Shown here in pieces: positions 1-6,667 of a stretch of 10,626 bases of DNA. The notes beneath the pieces were generated by a model, which saw only the letters and a list, made by a program, of their open reading frames with translations, was not told where the DNA came from and did not search any database. The DNA lies in NCBI GenBank assembly GCA_027859055.1, contig JAQIBO010000228.1, positions 1 through 10,626 of the forward strand. The letters run 5' to 3'. A program made the position numbers and the translations under genes. Positions within the stretch are counted from its first letter, which is position 1; each line of letters begins with the position of its first letter. The DNA is from Spirochaeta sp. GTDB taxonomy: Bacteria; Spirochaetota; Spirochaetia; DSM-27196; Alkalispirochaetaceae.

Positions 1-357
1 GGCAAAATGATCAACGGGATGGATTTTCTCGACGTGTACGAGGGGATCAAAAAGGTGGCTGACGAATCGCGAAAAAACGGAACCGCCTATCTGGTAGACC
101 TGAAGACGTACCGGTACAAGGGGCACTCGATCAGTGATCCGGCAAAATACCGAACCAAAGACGAACTTGAGCAATACAAAAAGCAGGATCCGATCGTTCA
201 GCTGAAGAGTCAGCTCTTTGAAGCCAAACTCCTTTCCGAAGATGAGTTCAAGGCGATTGATGACGAGATGAAACAAAAGGTTCAGGACGCGGTTGATTTT
301 GCTGAAAAGAGTGAAGAGCCCGCCCTTCATACGATGTACGAAGATATCCTGGCGTAG
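1..357 (+). CDS. pdhA: Pyruvate dehydrogenase E1 component, alpha subunit (C-terminal part)
   Basis: This is the last 118 codons of a gene that begins before the window; the reading frame is open from base 1 and ends with TAG. E1 alpha and E1 beta form the thiamine-diphosphate-dependent part of the cytoplasmic pyruvate dehydrogenase complex, which decarboxylates pyruvate and passes the acetyl group to the lipoyl arm of E2. What is seen: GKMINGMDFLDVYEG matches the E1 alpha segment usually written as DGMD.L.VYEA. The loop TYRYKGHSISDPAKYR matches the conserved E1 alpha loop near the active site (GHSMSDP in mitochondrial enzymes, where its serines are phosphorylated). The end is a charged helical tail. 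The thiamine-binding GDG...N motif lies upstream of the window. Position directly before pdhB supports the call. A branched-chain 2-oxoacid or acetoin E1 alpha is the alternative, but the loop and the partner genes favour pyruvate. Confidence 0.93.
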   Translation, partial: GKMINGMDFLDVYEGIKKVADESRKNGTAYLVDLKTYRYKGHSISDPAKYRTKDELEQYKKQDPIVQLKSQLFEAKLLSEDEFKAIDDEMKQKVQDAVDFAEKSEEPALHTMYEDILA

Positions 358-383
358 GGCCGAGTCAAGAGGAGACAGTATAC

Positions 384-1364
384 ATGCCGGAAATTCAGAT
401 ACGTGAGGCGATTCGTCAGGCTATGGACGAAGAGATGGCCCGGGACAAGAACGTATTCCTGCTTGGGGAAGAGGTTGGGGAGTACAACGGGGCCTACAAA
501 GTCAGCAAAGGGCTGCTCGACAAGTACGGTGAGAAGCGTGTTCGCGACACCCCGATCGCCGAGCTCGGTTTTACCGGACTTGCCGTGGGTGCCGCCTCAG
601 TTGGACTGCGCCCGATTGTGGAGTGGATGACGTTCAACTTTGCCCTGCTTGCGCTTGACCAGGTCATTAACAACGCCGCGAAGCTTCGCCACATGTCCGG
701 CGGGCAGGTGAAGGTTCCCATCGTATTCCGGGGAGCCAACGGTCCCGCCGAGTACCTTTCATCGCAGCATTCCCAGGCGTTTCAGAGCTTTTTTGCCCAT
801 GTGCCGGGACTGAAGGTGATCGCCCCGTCGACGCCGTACGACTACAAGGGTCTTTTGAAGACCGCGATTCGCGACGACAATCCCGTTGTCATGCTGGAAA
901 GTGAGCTTGCCTACGGGTGGACCGGCGAGGTTCCCGAGGAGGAATACCTGATTCCCTTCGGCTCAGCAGATATCAAGCGCGAAGGCGCCGATGTTACCCT
1001 GGTTGCCTACAGCAAGCCGGTGCGGATGGCCCTGGATGCCGCTGACAAACTCGCGGACATGGGGATCGAAGCGGAGGTGGTGGACTTGCGCAGTATCCGC
1101 CCGATCGACGAGGCGACACTGTATCGCAGTGTACGCAAGACAAACCGCGCGGTGGTCATAGAGGAATCGTGGCCCGTAGCCAGCGTCGGCTCCCATGTGG
1201 GATGGATGATCTCGCGTAACTGTTTTGATGATCTCGACGCGCCGGTGGAACTGGTGCACAGCGAGGATGTCCCGATGCCGTATAACCACACCCTGGAAGC
1301 AGCGATTCAGCCGTCGGTTGACAAGATCGTGGCTGCGGTCAAACGGGTTACCTACAAGGAGTAG
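384..1364 (+). CDS. pdhB: Pyruvate dehydrogenase E1 component, beta subunit
   Basis: The 326-residue protein has the usual length for a bacterial E1 beta. It pairs with E1 alpha to bind thiamine diphosphate and decarboxylate pyruvate. Seen in the sequence: the N-terminal pyrimidine-binding domain with FLLGEEVGEYNGAYKVSKGL, the cofactor-activating Glu at residue 60 in DTPIAELGFTG, and the active-site histidine at residue 129 in SSQHSQAF, followed by HVPGLKVIAPS. The C-terminal transketolase-like domain contains EAEVVDLRSIRPID and VVIEESWPVASVGSHVG. The ATG at 384 is chosen because AAGAGGAGA lies about 8 nt upstream and the first residues (MPEIQIREAI) match the family start. It begins 26 nt after pdhA. 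Its final codons (TAC AAG GAG TAG) also supply the ribosome binding site of the next gene, so translation of the two genes may be coupled. Confidence 0.96.
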   Translation: MPEIQIREAIRQAMDEEMARDKNVFLLGEEVGEYNGAYKVSKGLLDKYGEKRVRDTPIAELGFTGLAVGAASVGLRPIVEWMTFNFALLALDQVINNAAKLRHMSGGQVKVPIVFRGANGPAEYLSSQHSQAFQSFFAHVPGLKVIAPSTPYDYKGLLKTAIRDDNPVVMLESELAYGWTGEVPEEEYLIPFGSADIKREGADVTLVAYSKPVRMALDAADKLADMGIEAEVVDLRSIRPIDEATLYRSVRKTNRAVVIEESWPVASVGSHVGWMISRNCFDDLDAPVELVHSEDVPMPYNHTLEAAIQPSVDKIVAAVKRVTYKE

Positions 1365-1370
1365 AAGAAG

Positions 1371-2771
1371 ATGGCGGAAAAAATACCGATGACAGCCCTC
1401 TCTCCGACGATGGAAGAGGGTACAATTTCAAGCTGGAGCGCCAAAGAGGGCGACGTTATTTCGGCCGGTGACGTGCTGTGTGAGGTTGAGACCGACAAAG
1501 CTAGTATGGACTACGAGGCCACTCAGGAGGGGACGCTCCTGAAGATCATTGTCGGTGAGGGTGGCTCCGCCGTCGTCGGCCAGACGATCGCTATTATCGG
1601 CGAAAAGGGAGAGGACATCTCCTCCCTGGCCGAGGAAGCGGCTGCTGAAGGTGGCGCGCCGTCGTCGAAGGACGACGGGAACGACGGCTCCTCCTCGGAG
1701 GCGCCGGCGGACAAGGCGGAAAAAGCGGAGAAAGACCAGGGTGCAGCGAGCCAAGACGGCGACAAGAAGTCCGCTGATGCAGGAAGTGCCGGATCGGCCG
1801 CCGATAGCGACGCACCGCCGGCGGAGTCGAAAAAGAAAACTGAACCCGCGCAAAGCGGGGGCGCACCTGCCGATGCACATCCCACCCGGGATGACGATTC
1901 GCGGGTTAAGGCGAGCCCTCTGGCGGTCAAACTTGCGTCGGAGCGCAACATCAATTTGAATCTGGTGACCGGATCCGGTCCCGGCGGACGGATCGTAAAG
2001 CACGATATCGAGGAGTTCCGTGGGGTCTCCATGTCCACCGTGACCAGTCCCACACAGGCCGGCGGCGCGGCAGCGGCTGCTCCGGCGATGAGCGACCAGG
2101 AGATTCCGGTAGCGGGAAAACGCGCGGTTATTGCCAAGCGCCTGAGTGAGAGCAAATTCACCGCACCGCACTACTACGTGAAGATGTCGGTGGAAATGGA
2201 ACGCGTCGTGGGTGCCCGCAAGCTCCTCAACGAGACGCTGACCGAGAAAGTGTCTCTCAACGCCTTTTTCATCAAGTTCGCCGCGGAGGCAATAAAACGA
2301 CATCCCCACATCAACGCTTCCTGGCAGGGTGACAAGATCGTCCAGTACGGAAGTATCGACATCGGAATAGCGGTGGATCTCGGAAGTGGTCTCATCACCC
2401 CGGTGGTACGCAACTGCGGAAACAAAGGCATTGTCGAGATTGATGCGGAACTGCAGGAGTTGATCGGCAAGGTTCGGGACGGGAAGCTCAAACCGGAAGA
2501 GTACACCGGGGCGACGTTTACTATCAGCAACCTCGGGTCTTTCGGGGTGGAAGAGTTCACGGCGATCATCAACCCGCCAGGGTCTGCGATCCTGGCGTTG
2601 GGTGCAACGAAAAAAACGCCGGTTGTCAAGGACGACGGCTCGATCGGTGTAGCCTCCATTATGAAAATGACGTTGTCCTGTGATCATCGCGTTATTGACG
2701 GTGCCGCCGGGGGCAAATTCCTGGCGGAGCTGCAGAAGATCATGGAGCAGCCGGTACGGATGCTCTTCTGA
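1371..2771 (+). CDS. pdhC: Dihydrolipoamide acetyltransferase, E2 of the pyruvate dehydrogenase complex
   Basis: The 466-residue E2 forms the core of the complex and transfers the acetyl group from its lipoyl arm to CoA. Domains in order: one lipoyl domain (about 2-84) with the lipoylated lysine at 43 in VETDKASMDYEA; a long polar linker (about 86-177); a peripheral-subunit-binding domain (about 179-216, RVKASPLAVKLASER to GPGGRIVKHDIEEF); a short Ala/Gly linker (217-241); and the catalytic domain (about 243-466) ending in SCDHRVIDGAAGGKF, with catalytic His439 and Asp443. The lipoyl segment IPMTALSPTMEEGTI resembles mitochondrial E2. The main linker is rich in Lys, Asp, Glu and Ser rather than classic Ala-Pro. 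Start ATG follows AAGGAG by 9 nt, only 6 nt after the pdhB stop. A long antisense open frame exists here, but the domain matches leave no doubt about the + strand. Confidence 0.96.
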   Translation: MAEKIPMTALSPTMEEGTISSWSAKEGDVISAGDVLCEVETDKASMDYEATQEGTLLKIIVGEGGSAVVGQTIAIIGEKGEDISSLAEEAAAEGGAPSSKDDGNDGSSSEAPADKAEKAEKDQGAASQDGDKKSADAGSAGSAADSDAPPAESKKKTEPAQSGGAPADAHPTRDDDSRVKASPLAVKLASERNINLNLVTGSGPGGRIVKHDIEEFRGVSMSTVTSPTQAGGAAAAAPAMSDQEIPVAGKRAVIAKRLSESKFTAPHYYVKMSVEMERVVGARKLLNETLTEKVSLNAFFIKFAAEAIKRHPHINASWQGDKIVQYGSIDIGIAVDLGSGLITPVVRNCGNKGIVEIDAELQELIGKVRDGKLKPEEYTGATFTISNLGSFGVEEFTAIINPPGSAILALGATKKTPVVKDDGSIGVASIMKMTLSCDHRVIDGAAGGKFLAELQKIMEQPVRMLF

Positions 2772-2777
2772 GAAGAG

Positions 2778-2784
2778 AAAGGAG
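2778..2784 (+). promoter_or_regulatory. Ribosome binding site that fixes the GTG start of lpd
   Basis: AAAGGAG ends 6 nt before GTG 2791. The same frame stays open upstream to an ATG at 2680, inside pdhC, but the residues from there match nothing in the E3 family. This site supports the downstream GTG. Confidence 0.85.
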
Positions 2785-2790
2785 TTAACA

Positions 2791-4182
2791 GTGGCACAGT
2801 ATGACTATGATTTGCTCGTAATCGGTGCGGGACCCGGCGGATATGTCGCGGCGATTCGCGCCTCTCAATTGGGCCTGTCGGCGGCGGTGATCGAAAAAGA
2901 TGCTCCCGGTGGCGTGTGTCTCAACTGGGGATGCATTCCCTCAAAGGCGCTTATCCATCAGGCCGAAATTGCGCGATACGCCGAGGATCTTACGAAGATG
3001 GGTGCTTCCGTGGATATGAGTGGCCTGGACTACAGTAAGGTCCACAAGAAATCCCGCGATGCCGCGTCGAAGCTTTCCAAGGGCGTTCAGGCGCTTTTGA
3101 AAAAGAACAAGGTTGAGTACATCTCCGGGGAGGGGAAGTTCTCCAGCGCCCACGAGGTCCTGGTCGACGGGGAGAAGACCGTTACCGCGACCAACATTCT
3201 CATCGCGACGGGCTCACGTTCCAAGGAGATTCCCGGGTTTGAGTTTGACGGTAAGAAGGTCCTTTCCTCGCGGGATATTCTCGATCTGACAACGCTTCCC
3301 AAAAAGCTGGTTATTCTCGGTGCCGGTGCGATCGGGATGGAGTTTGCCTACGTGATGAGTTCCTTCGGCGTGGAGGTTACGATCGTGGAGATGCTCGATC
3401 AGCTCCTGCCGCTGGAAGATGCGGACGCGGTGGATGTGATCGCCAAAGCGTTTAAACGCTACGGCGTTGACATGCGCACCGGTACAAAAGCGAAGAGCCT
3501 TTCCAAGAGCGGCAAGGGCGTGAAGCTCAGCGTCGAGGGCCCGGACGGCGCCGAAGAGGCGATCAGTGCCGATATGATTCTCGTGGCGGTCGGACGCGCA
3601 CCAAACACGGAAAGTCTTGGGCTCGAAACGATCGGCGTGGGCACGGACAAGGGTTTTGTCACCATCGGCGACTACTACCAGACAAGTGTGCCCGGCGTGT
3701 ACGCGATCGGGGACGTTGTCGCGTCACCGCTGCTTGCCCACGTAGCAAGTAAAGAGGGTGAGATAGCGGTCGAACATATGGCCGGGAACTCTCCTGAAAC
3801 GAGAATCGATCCGATGTCGATTCCGTCTGCTGTGTACTGCGAACCGGAGATCGGGAGCTTTGGCCTCACCGAAAAGAAGGCGCAGGAGCAGGGTGTCAAC
3901 TTCGAAATAGCATCGTTTCCGTATCGCGGCGCGGGAAAATCGGTCGCCGTTGAGAAAAGTGAAGGCATTGTGAAAATTGTCCTGGGCAAAGAAACCCGCG
4001 AAATTCTCGGGGCCCACGTTGCGGGCTACAACGCAACGGAGCTGATTCACGAACTCCTGCTGGCGAAGAACGCGGAACTGTTACCGGAAGATATCGCCAG
4101 GATGATCCACGCCCATCCTACCCTGTCTGAAGCGGTTATGGAGGGTGCGCGCGCGTCTGAAGGATGGGCGATCCACTTTTGA
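2791..4182 (+). CDS. lpd: Dihydrolipoamide dehydrogenase, E3 of the pyruvate dehydrogenase complex
   Basis: The 463-residue flavoprotein reoxidises the dihydrolipoyl arm of E2 and reduces NAD+. Seen: the FAD-binding GAGPGG at 12-17, the redox-active disulfide Cys43/Cys48 in GVCLNWGCIPSK, the NAD-binding GAGAIGMEF at about 178-185, the second FAD contact TSVPGVYAIGDV, and the C-terminal dimer-interface motif HAHPTLSE with catalytic His442 and Glu447. Length is normal and there is no N-terminal lipoyl domain. The GTG start at 2791 has AAAGGAG 6 nt upstream and gives the expected beginning MAQYDYDLLVIGAGPGG. It lies 19 nt after the pdhC stop and is the last gene of the operon before a 153-nt spacer. 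As the only E3 gene seen here it might also serve other 2-oxoacid complexes or glycine cleavage, but that is inference. Confidence 0.96.
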   Translation: MAQYDYDLLVIGAGPGGYVAAIRASQLGLSAAVIEKDAPGGVCLNWGCIPSKALIHQAEIARYAEDLTKMGASVDMSGLDYSKVHKKSRDAASKLSKGVQALLKKNKVEYISGEGKFSSAHEVLVDGEKTVTATNILIATGSRSKEIPGFEFDGKKVLSSRDILDLTTLPKKLVILGAGAIGMEFAYVMSSFGVEVTIVEMLDQLLPLEDADAVDVIAKAFKRYGVDMRTGTKAKSLSKSGKGVKLSVEGPDGAEEAISADMILVAVGRAPNTESLGLETIGVGTDKGFVTIGDYYQTSVPGVYAIGDVVASPLLAHVASKEGEIAVEHMAGNSPETRIDPMSIPSAVYCEPEIGSFGLTEKKAQEQGVNFEIASFPYRGAGKSVAVEKSEGIVKIVLGKETREILGAHVAGYNATELIHELLLAKNAELLPEDIARMIHAHPTLSEAVMEGARASEGWAIHF

Positions 4183-4222
4183 CAGCGCCTCTACGAGACT
4201 GCTGACCGATTCTCATTTCGTG

Positions 4223-4241
4223 GCGCTCCGCGGTGGAGCGC
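4223..4241. other. Hairpin 1 in the lpd to AI-2E gene spacer
   Basis: A perfect 7-bp inverted repeat, GCGCTCC and GGAGCGC, is separated by the 5-nt loop GCGGT. It begins about 40 nt after the lpd stop. No run of T follows on either strand, so it is not a textbook intrinsic terminator. It may stabilise the 3' end of the pdh mRNA or take part in termination together with hairpin 2. Confidence 0.5.
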
Positions 4242-4268
4242 GGCACGGGCAGCCTTACACTCATGCAG

Positions 4269-4289
4269 CCCGGGGGCGCGTCCCCCGGG
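4269..4289 (+). terminator. Hairpin 2, possible terminator of the pdh operon
   Basis: A perfect 8-bp inverted repeat, CCCGGGGG and CCCCCGGG, with loop CGCGT makes a very stable all-GC stem about 87 nt after the lpd stop. The following bases are TGTGTTGACCTT, which is only weakly T-rich. The position between two groups of genes fits a terminator, but the missing T run makes this tentative. A protein-binding palindrome or mRNA end-protecting stem is also possible. Confidence 0.4.
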
Positions 4290-4293
4290 TGTG

Positions 4294-4326
4294 TTGACCT
4301 TGAATAAAGCGAATCCGGCGTATAGT
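4294..4326 (+). promoter_or_regulatory. Candidate promoter for the AI-2E family gene
   Basis: A possible -10 box TATAGT sits at 4321-4326. Two possible -35 boxes precede it: TTGACC at 4294-4299 (21-nt spacer) and TTGAAT at 4300-4305 (15-nt spacer). Neither spacing is ideal. Transcription would start near 4333, only a few bases before ATG 4336, which would make the mRNA essentially leaderless. There is no Shine-Dalgarno sequence before this ATG, which agrees with that idea but does not prove it. Confidence 0.35.
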
Positions 4327-4335
4327 GTACCGCCT

Positions 4336-5547
4336 ATGAGCGACGGCCAAACGGAAACCGGCGACACTCCCCGCCGGGCGATTCGTACCATACGGATGCC
4401 CCAGGGAGCGCTTCGGGCGAATACGGTGTACCTCTTCGTTATCGCCCTGGTGGCGGTGGGAACTGTGCTGCGGTTGACCGGCGAGATCTTCATCCCCTTT
4501 GTCATAGCCGTGTTGCTCTCCTTCGTGTTTTCGCCGATGGTCAGCTTTCTCGTTCGGCGCCACATTCCACGGCCCCTCGGTATCTCGATGGTGCTGATTA
4601 TCTTTCTTGCCTTCGGGTACCTGATGGTTCAGATCGTGTATACCAGCGCGCAAAGCTTGCTTCGGGAATTCCCAAAGTATCAGACGCGGCTTATGCAACT
4701 GCTGCGGGAGACGATCGTCCGTTTTGACCTTCCGGAAACGTTTATTCGCGATCTCGAGATCACGCGGACGCTTGGCAATCTTGCGGTCTCCCTTTCGGGA
4801 AACCTGATGTCGTTTCTCAGCGGCTTTATGCTGGTCTTTGTCTTTCTCCTGTTTCTGTTGATGGAGAAACCGTACGTGCGGCGCAAAATGACCCTTGCCG
4901 TCCGCGACGAGACGACTCGCCGGTTCAACCTGGTCCTGATTCACATCAACGGTCAGATCGGTCGCTACATCGCGGTGAAACTGCTCGTCAGTTCGTTGAC
5001 CGCGGCGATCGTGTACGTGGCGTTTTCTCTGATCGGCGTTGATTTTCCGTTTATATGGGCGGTGCTCACGTTTCTGTTCAACTTCATTCCCAGCATCGGC
5101 TCTATTGCGATTACGTTCATCACCGGGGTGTTCGCTCTGGTGCAGTTCTTACCGGACTGGAATCCGGTTATCGCTACCTTTATCAGTATGGGAGCAACGC
5201 AGTTTCTGATCGGAAACCTCCTTGATCCGAAACTGCTCGGTGATCGCCTGAACCTTTCCCCGGTGGTTATTCTGCTCTCTTTGCTTTTATGGGGGTGGTT
5301 ATGGGGTACCGCCGGCCTGTTTCTGGCGGTTCCGTTGACGGTCGCGATAAAAATCGTGTGTGAAAACGTGCCCGGCCTGGAGGCGATCGGCATTCTTATG
5401 GGCACCGGCAATTTCAAACCACCCCGACACAGGAGACGACCGGCACCTGAAACTGACGCGAAGACGGGGGATGAGAACAGCAGCGACGGGAACACCCAGC
5501 GCGGGAGAACCGAAGACATGAAATCGGAAGGACCGTTCACTACCTGA
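4336..5547 (+). CDS. AI-2E family (PerM-like) transporter
   Basis: This 403-residue integral membrane protein belongs to the AI-2E/PerM family, whose members are annotated as autoinducer-2 exporters, sodium/proton antiporters or permeases of unknown substrate. Seen: a short polar N-terminus, paired hydrophobic helices near 31-46 and 51-67, another near 83-101, a soluble amphipathic stretch near 105-150, a helix near 156-175, then a cluster of helices from about 213 to 342. The family signatures NFIPSIGSIAI (about 249-259) and GLFLAVPLTVAIKI are present. The last 45 residues are an unusual basic then acidic polar tail, probably cytoplasmic. ATG 4336 is preferred; GTG 4291 in the same frame overlaps the candidate promoter and also lacks a ribosome binding site. 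The substrate cannot be read from the sequence. It lies 43 nt before trpS with no terminator between, so the two are probably co-transcribed. Confidence 0.85.
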   Translation: MSDGQTETGDTPRRAIRTIRMPQGALRANTVYLFVIALVAVGTVLRLTGEIFIPFVIAVLLSFVFSPMVSFLVRRHIPRPLGISMVLIIFLAFGYLMVQIVYTSAQSLLREFPKYQTRLMQLLRETIVRFDLPETFIRDLEITRTLGNLAVSLSGNLMSFLSGFMLVFVFLLFLLMEKPYVRRKMTLAVRDETTRRFNLVLIHINGQIGRYIAVKLLVSSLTAAIVYVAFSLIGVDFPFIWAVLTFLFNFIPSIGSIAITFITGVFALVQFLPDWNPVIATFISMGATQFLIGNLLDPKLLGDRLNLSPVVILLSLLLWGWLWGTAGLFLAVPLTVAIKIVCENVPGLEAIGILMGTGNFKPPRHRRRPAPETDAKTGDENSSDGNTQRGRTEDMKSEGPFTT

Positions 5548-5590
5548 CACGCAACAAAAACAGAGTTTCATACAACCAACGAGGAAAACT

Positions 5591-6667
5591 GTGAGCGACA
5601 ACAAGAAACGTATTTTGACCGGCGATCGTCCGACGGGCAAGTTGCATCTGGGCCATTACGTGGGTTCCCTCAAAAACCGGGTGCGCCTGCAGGACAAGTA
5701 CGAATGCTTTTTTATCATTGCTGATCTCCACACCCTGACGACGCGTCCGGAAAAATCGGCGATTGAGGCGATCACCGAAAACGCCCGGGAGATGGTGCTG
5801 GACTATCTTGCGGTGGGTATCGACCCTGAGCGGTCGACGATCTATCTGCAGAGCGCGGTCCCCGAGATTTACGAACTGAACCTGCTGTTTGAAATGCTGG
5901 TAAGCGTACCGCGCCTCCAACGGTTGCCGAGCCTTAAGGATATGGCGCGGAACGCCGACCTGACCGAGATGCCCTTCGGACTTCTCGGGTACCCCGTGCT
6001 CCAGACCGGTGATATTCTGTTGCCGCGGGCGCACCTTGTACCGGTAGGGAAAGACAATGAAGCGCATGTGGAACTGACCCGGGAAATCGCGCGGCGTTTC
6101 AATTATCTGTACGGCGAGGTGTTCCCCGTCCCGGATGTCCTGGTTGGTGACGTTCCGACACTGGTAGGAACCGACGGGGCCGCCAAGATGTCAAAATCAC
6201 TGAACAACGCGATCATGTTGTCCGACGACCCGTCCACGGTGGCCAAAAAGGTACGCGGCATGTACACCGACCCGAACCGGGTACGCGCCGACGTTCCCGG
6301 CACCGTTGAGGGAAATCCCGTCTTCGTCTATCACGATATCTTTAACCCGAATACCGCCGAAGTAGACGACCTGAAAGCGCGGTATCGTGCCGGTACGGTG
6401 GGGGATGTCGAGGTCAAGGATCGCCTTGCCGAGGCGCTCAACGTGTTTCTGGACCCGATTCGGGAGGAGCGTCGCGGGTACGCGGAGCAGACCGGACTGG
6501 TGGACGAGGTGATCTACAACGGCACGTTGCGCATGCGCGAGGAAGCGCGGGCAACCCTGTCGGAAGTGCGGAAAGCGATGGGGCTCGGCGGCGTCTGGAA
6601 CGGGATTCGTCGCAAGGCGGAAAAAGTTGCCAGGAAACGGGACCGTAGTACGGATGGAGCAGGCTGA
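5591..6667 (+). CDS. trpS: Tryptophanyl-tRNA synthetase
   Basis: The 358-residue class I synthetase charges tRNA-Trp with tryptophan using ATP, in the cytoplasm, probably as a homodimer. Seen: the Rossmann-fold start RILTGDRPTGKLHLGHYVGS with the HIGH-type motif HLGH at 19-22, IADLHTLTT, the tryptophan-pocket and dimer region GYPVLQTGDILLP with LVPVGKDNEAHVELTREIARRF, and KMSKSLNN (KMSKS at 199-203). The C-terminal helical anticodon-binding region is complete, with an extra basic tail. The GTG start is chosen for GAGGA 5 nt upstream and for the correct distance to HLGH. A tyrosyl enzyme is excluded by the overall motif pattern. The end overlaps the next gene by 14 nt, suggesting one transcript. 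Confidence 0.96.
   Translation: MSDNKKRILTGDRPTGKLHLGHYVGSLKNRVRLQDKYECFFIIADLHTLTTRPEKSAIEAITENAREMVLDYLAVGIDPERSTIYLQSAVPEIYELNLLFEMLVSVPRLQRLPSLKDMARNADLTEMPFGLLGYPVLQTGDILLPRAHLVPVGKDNEAHVELTREIARRFNYLYGEVFPVPDVLVGDVPTLVGTDGAAKMSKSLNNAIMLSDDPSTVAKKVRGMYTDPNRVRADVPGTVEGNPVFVYHDIFNPNTAEVDDLKARYRAGTVGDVEVKDRLAEALNVFLDPIREERRGYAEQTGLVDEVIYNGTLRMREEARATLSEVRKAMGLGGVWNGIRRKAEKVARKRDRSTDGAG

Noticed and set aside
1428..2687. A 419-codon open frame on the - strand opposite pdhC, and further shorter - and + frames in the same place
   Set aside because: The + strand protein has unmistakable lipoyl, subunit-binding and catalytic domains. The antisense translation is Arg/His-rich without recognisable motifs, as expected from a GC-rich gene read backwards.
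2680..2790. N-terminal extension of lpd starting at ATG 2680 inside pdhC
   Set aside because: The 37 extra residues are the out-of-frame reading of the E2 catalytic motif and match nothing in E3 proteins; GTG 2791 has a good ribosome site.
4183..4335. A tRNA or structured RNA gene in the lpd to AI-2E spacer
   Set aside because: The hairpins do not form a cloverleaf, and no T-arm or CCA-type end is recognisable on either strand.
4261..4944. A 227-codon - strand open frame opposite the AI-2E family gene
   Set aside because: Its translation is a low-complexity Arg/His/Lys/Gln-rich product, while the + strand gives clear membrane helices and family motifs.
5548..5590. A promoter for trpS in the spacer after the AI-2E family gene
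   Set aside because: I see the ribosome site GAGGA but no convincing -35/-10 pair; read-through from upstream is simpler.
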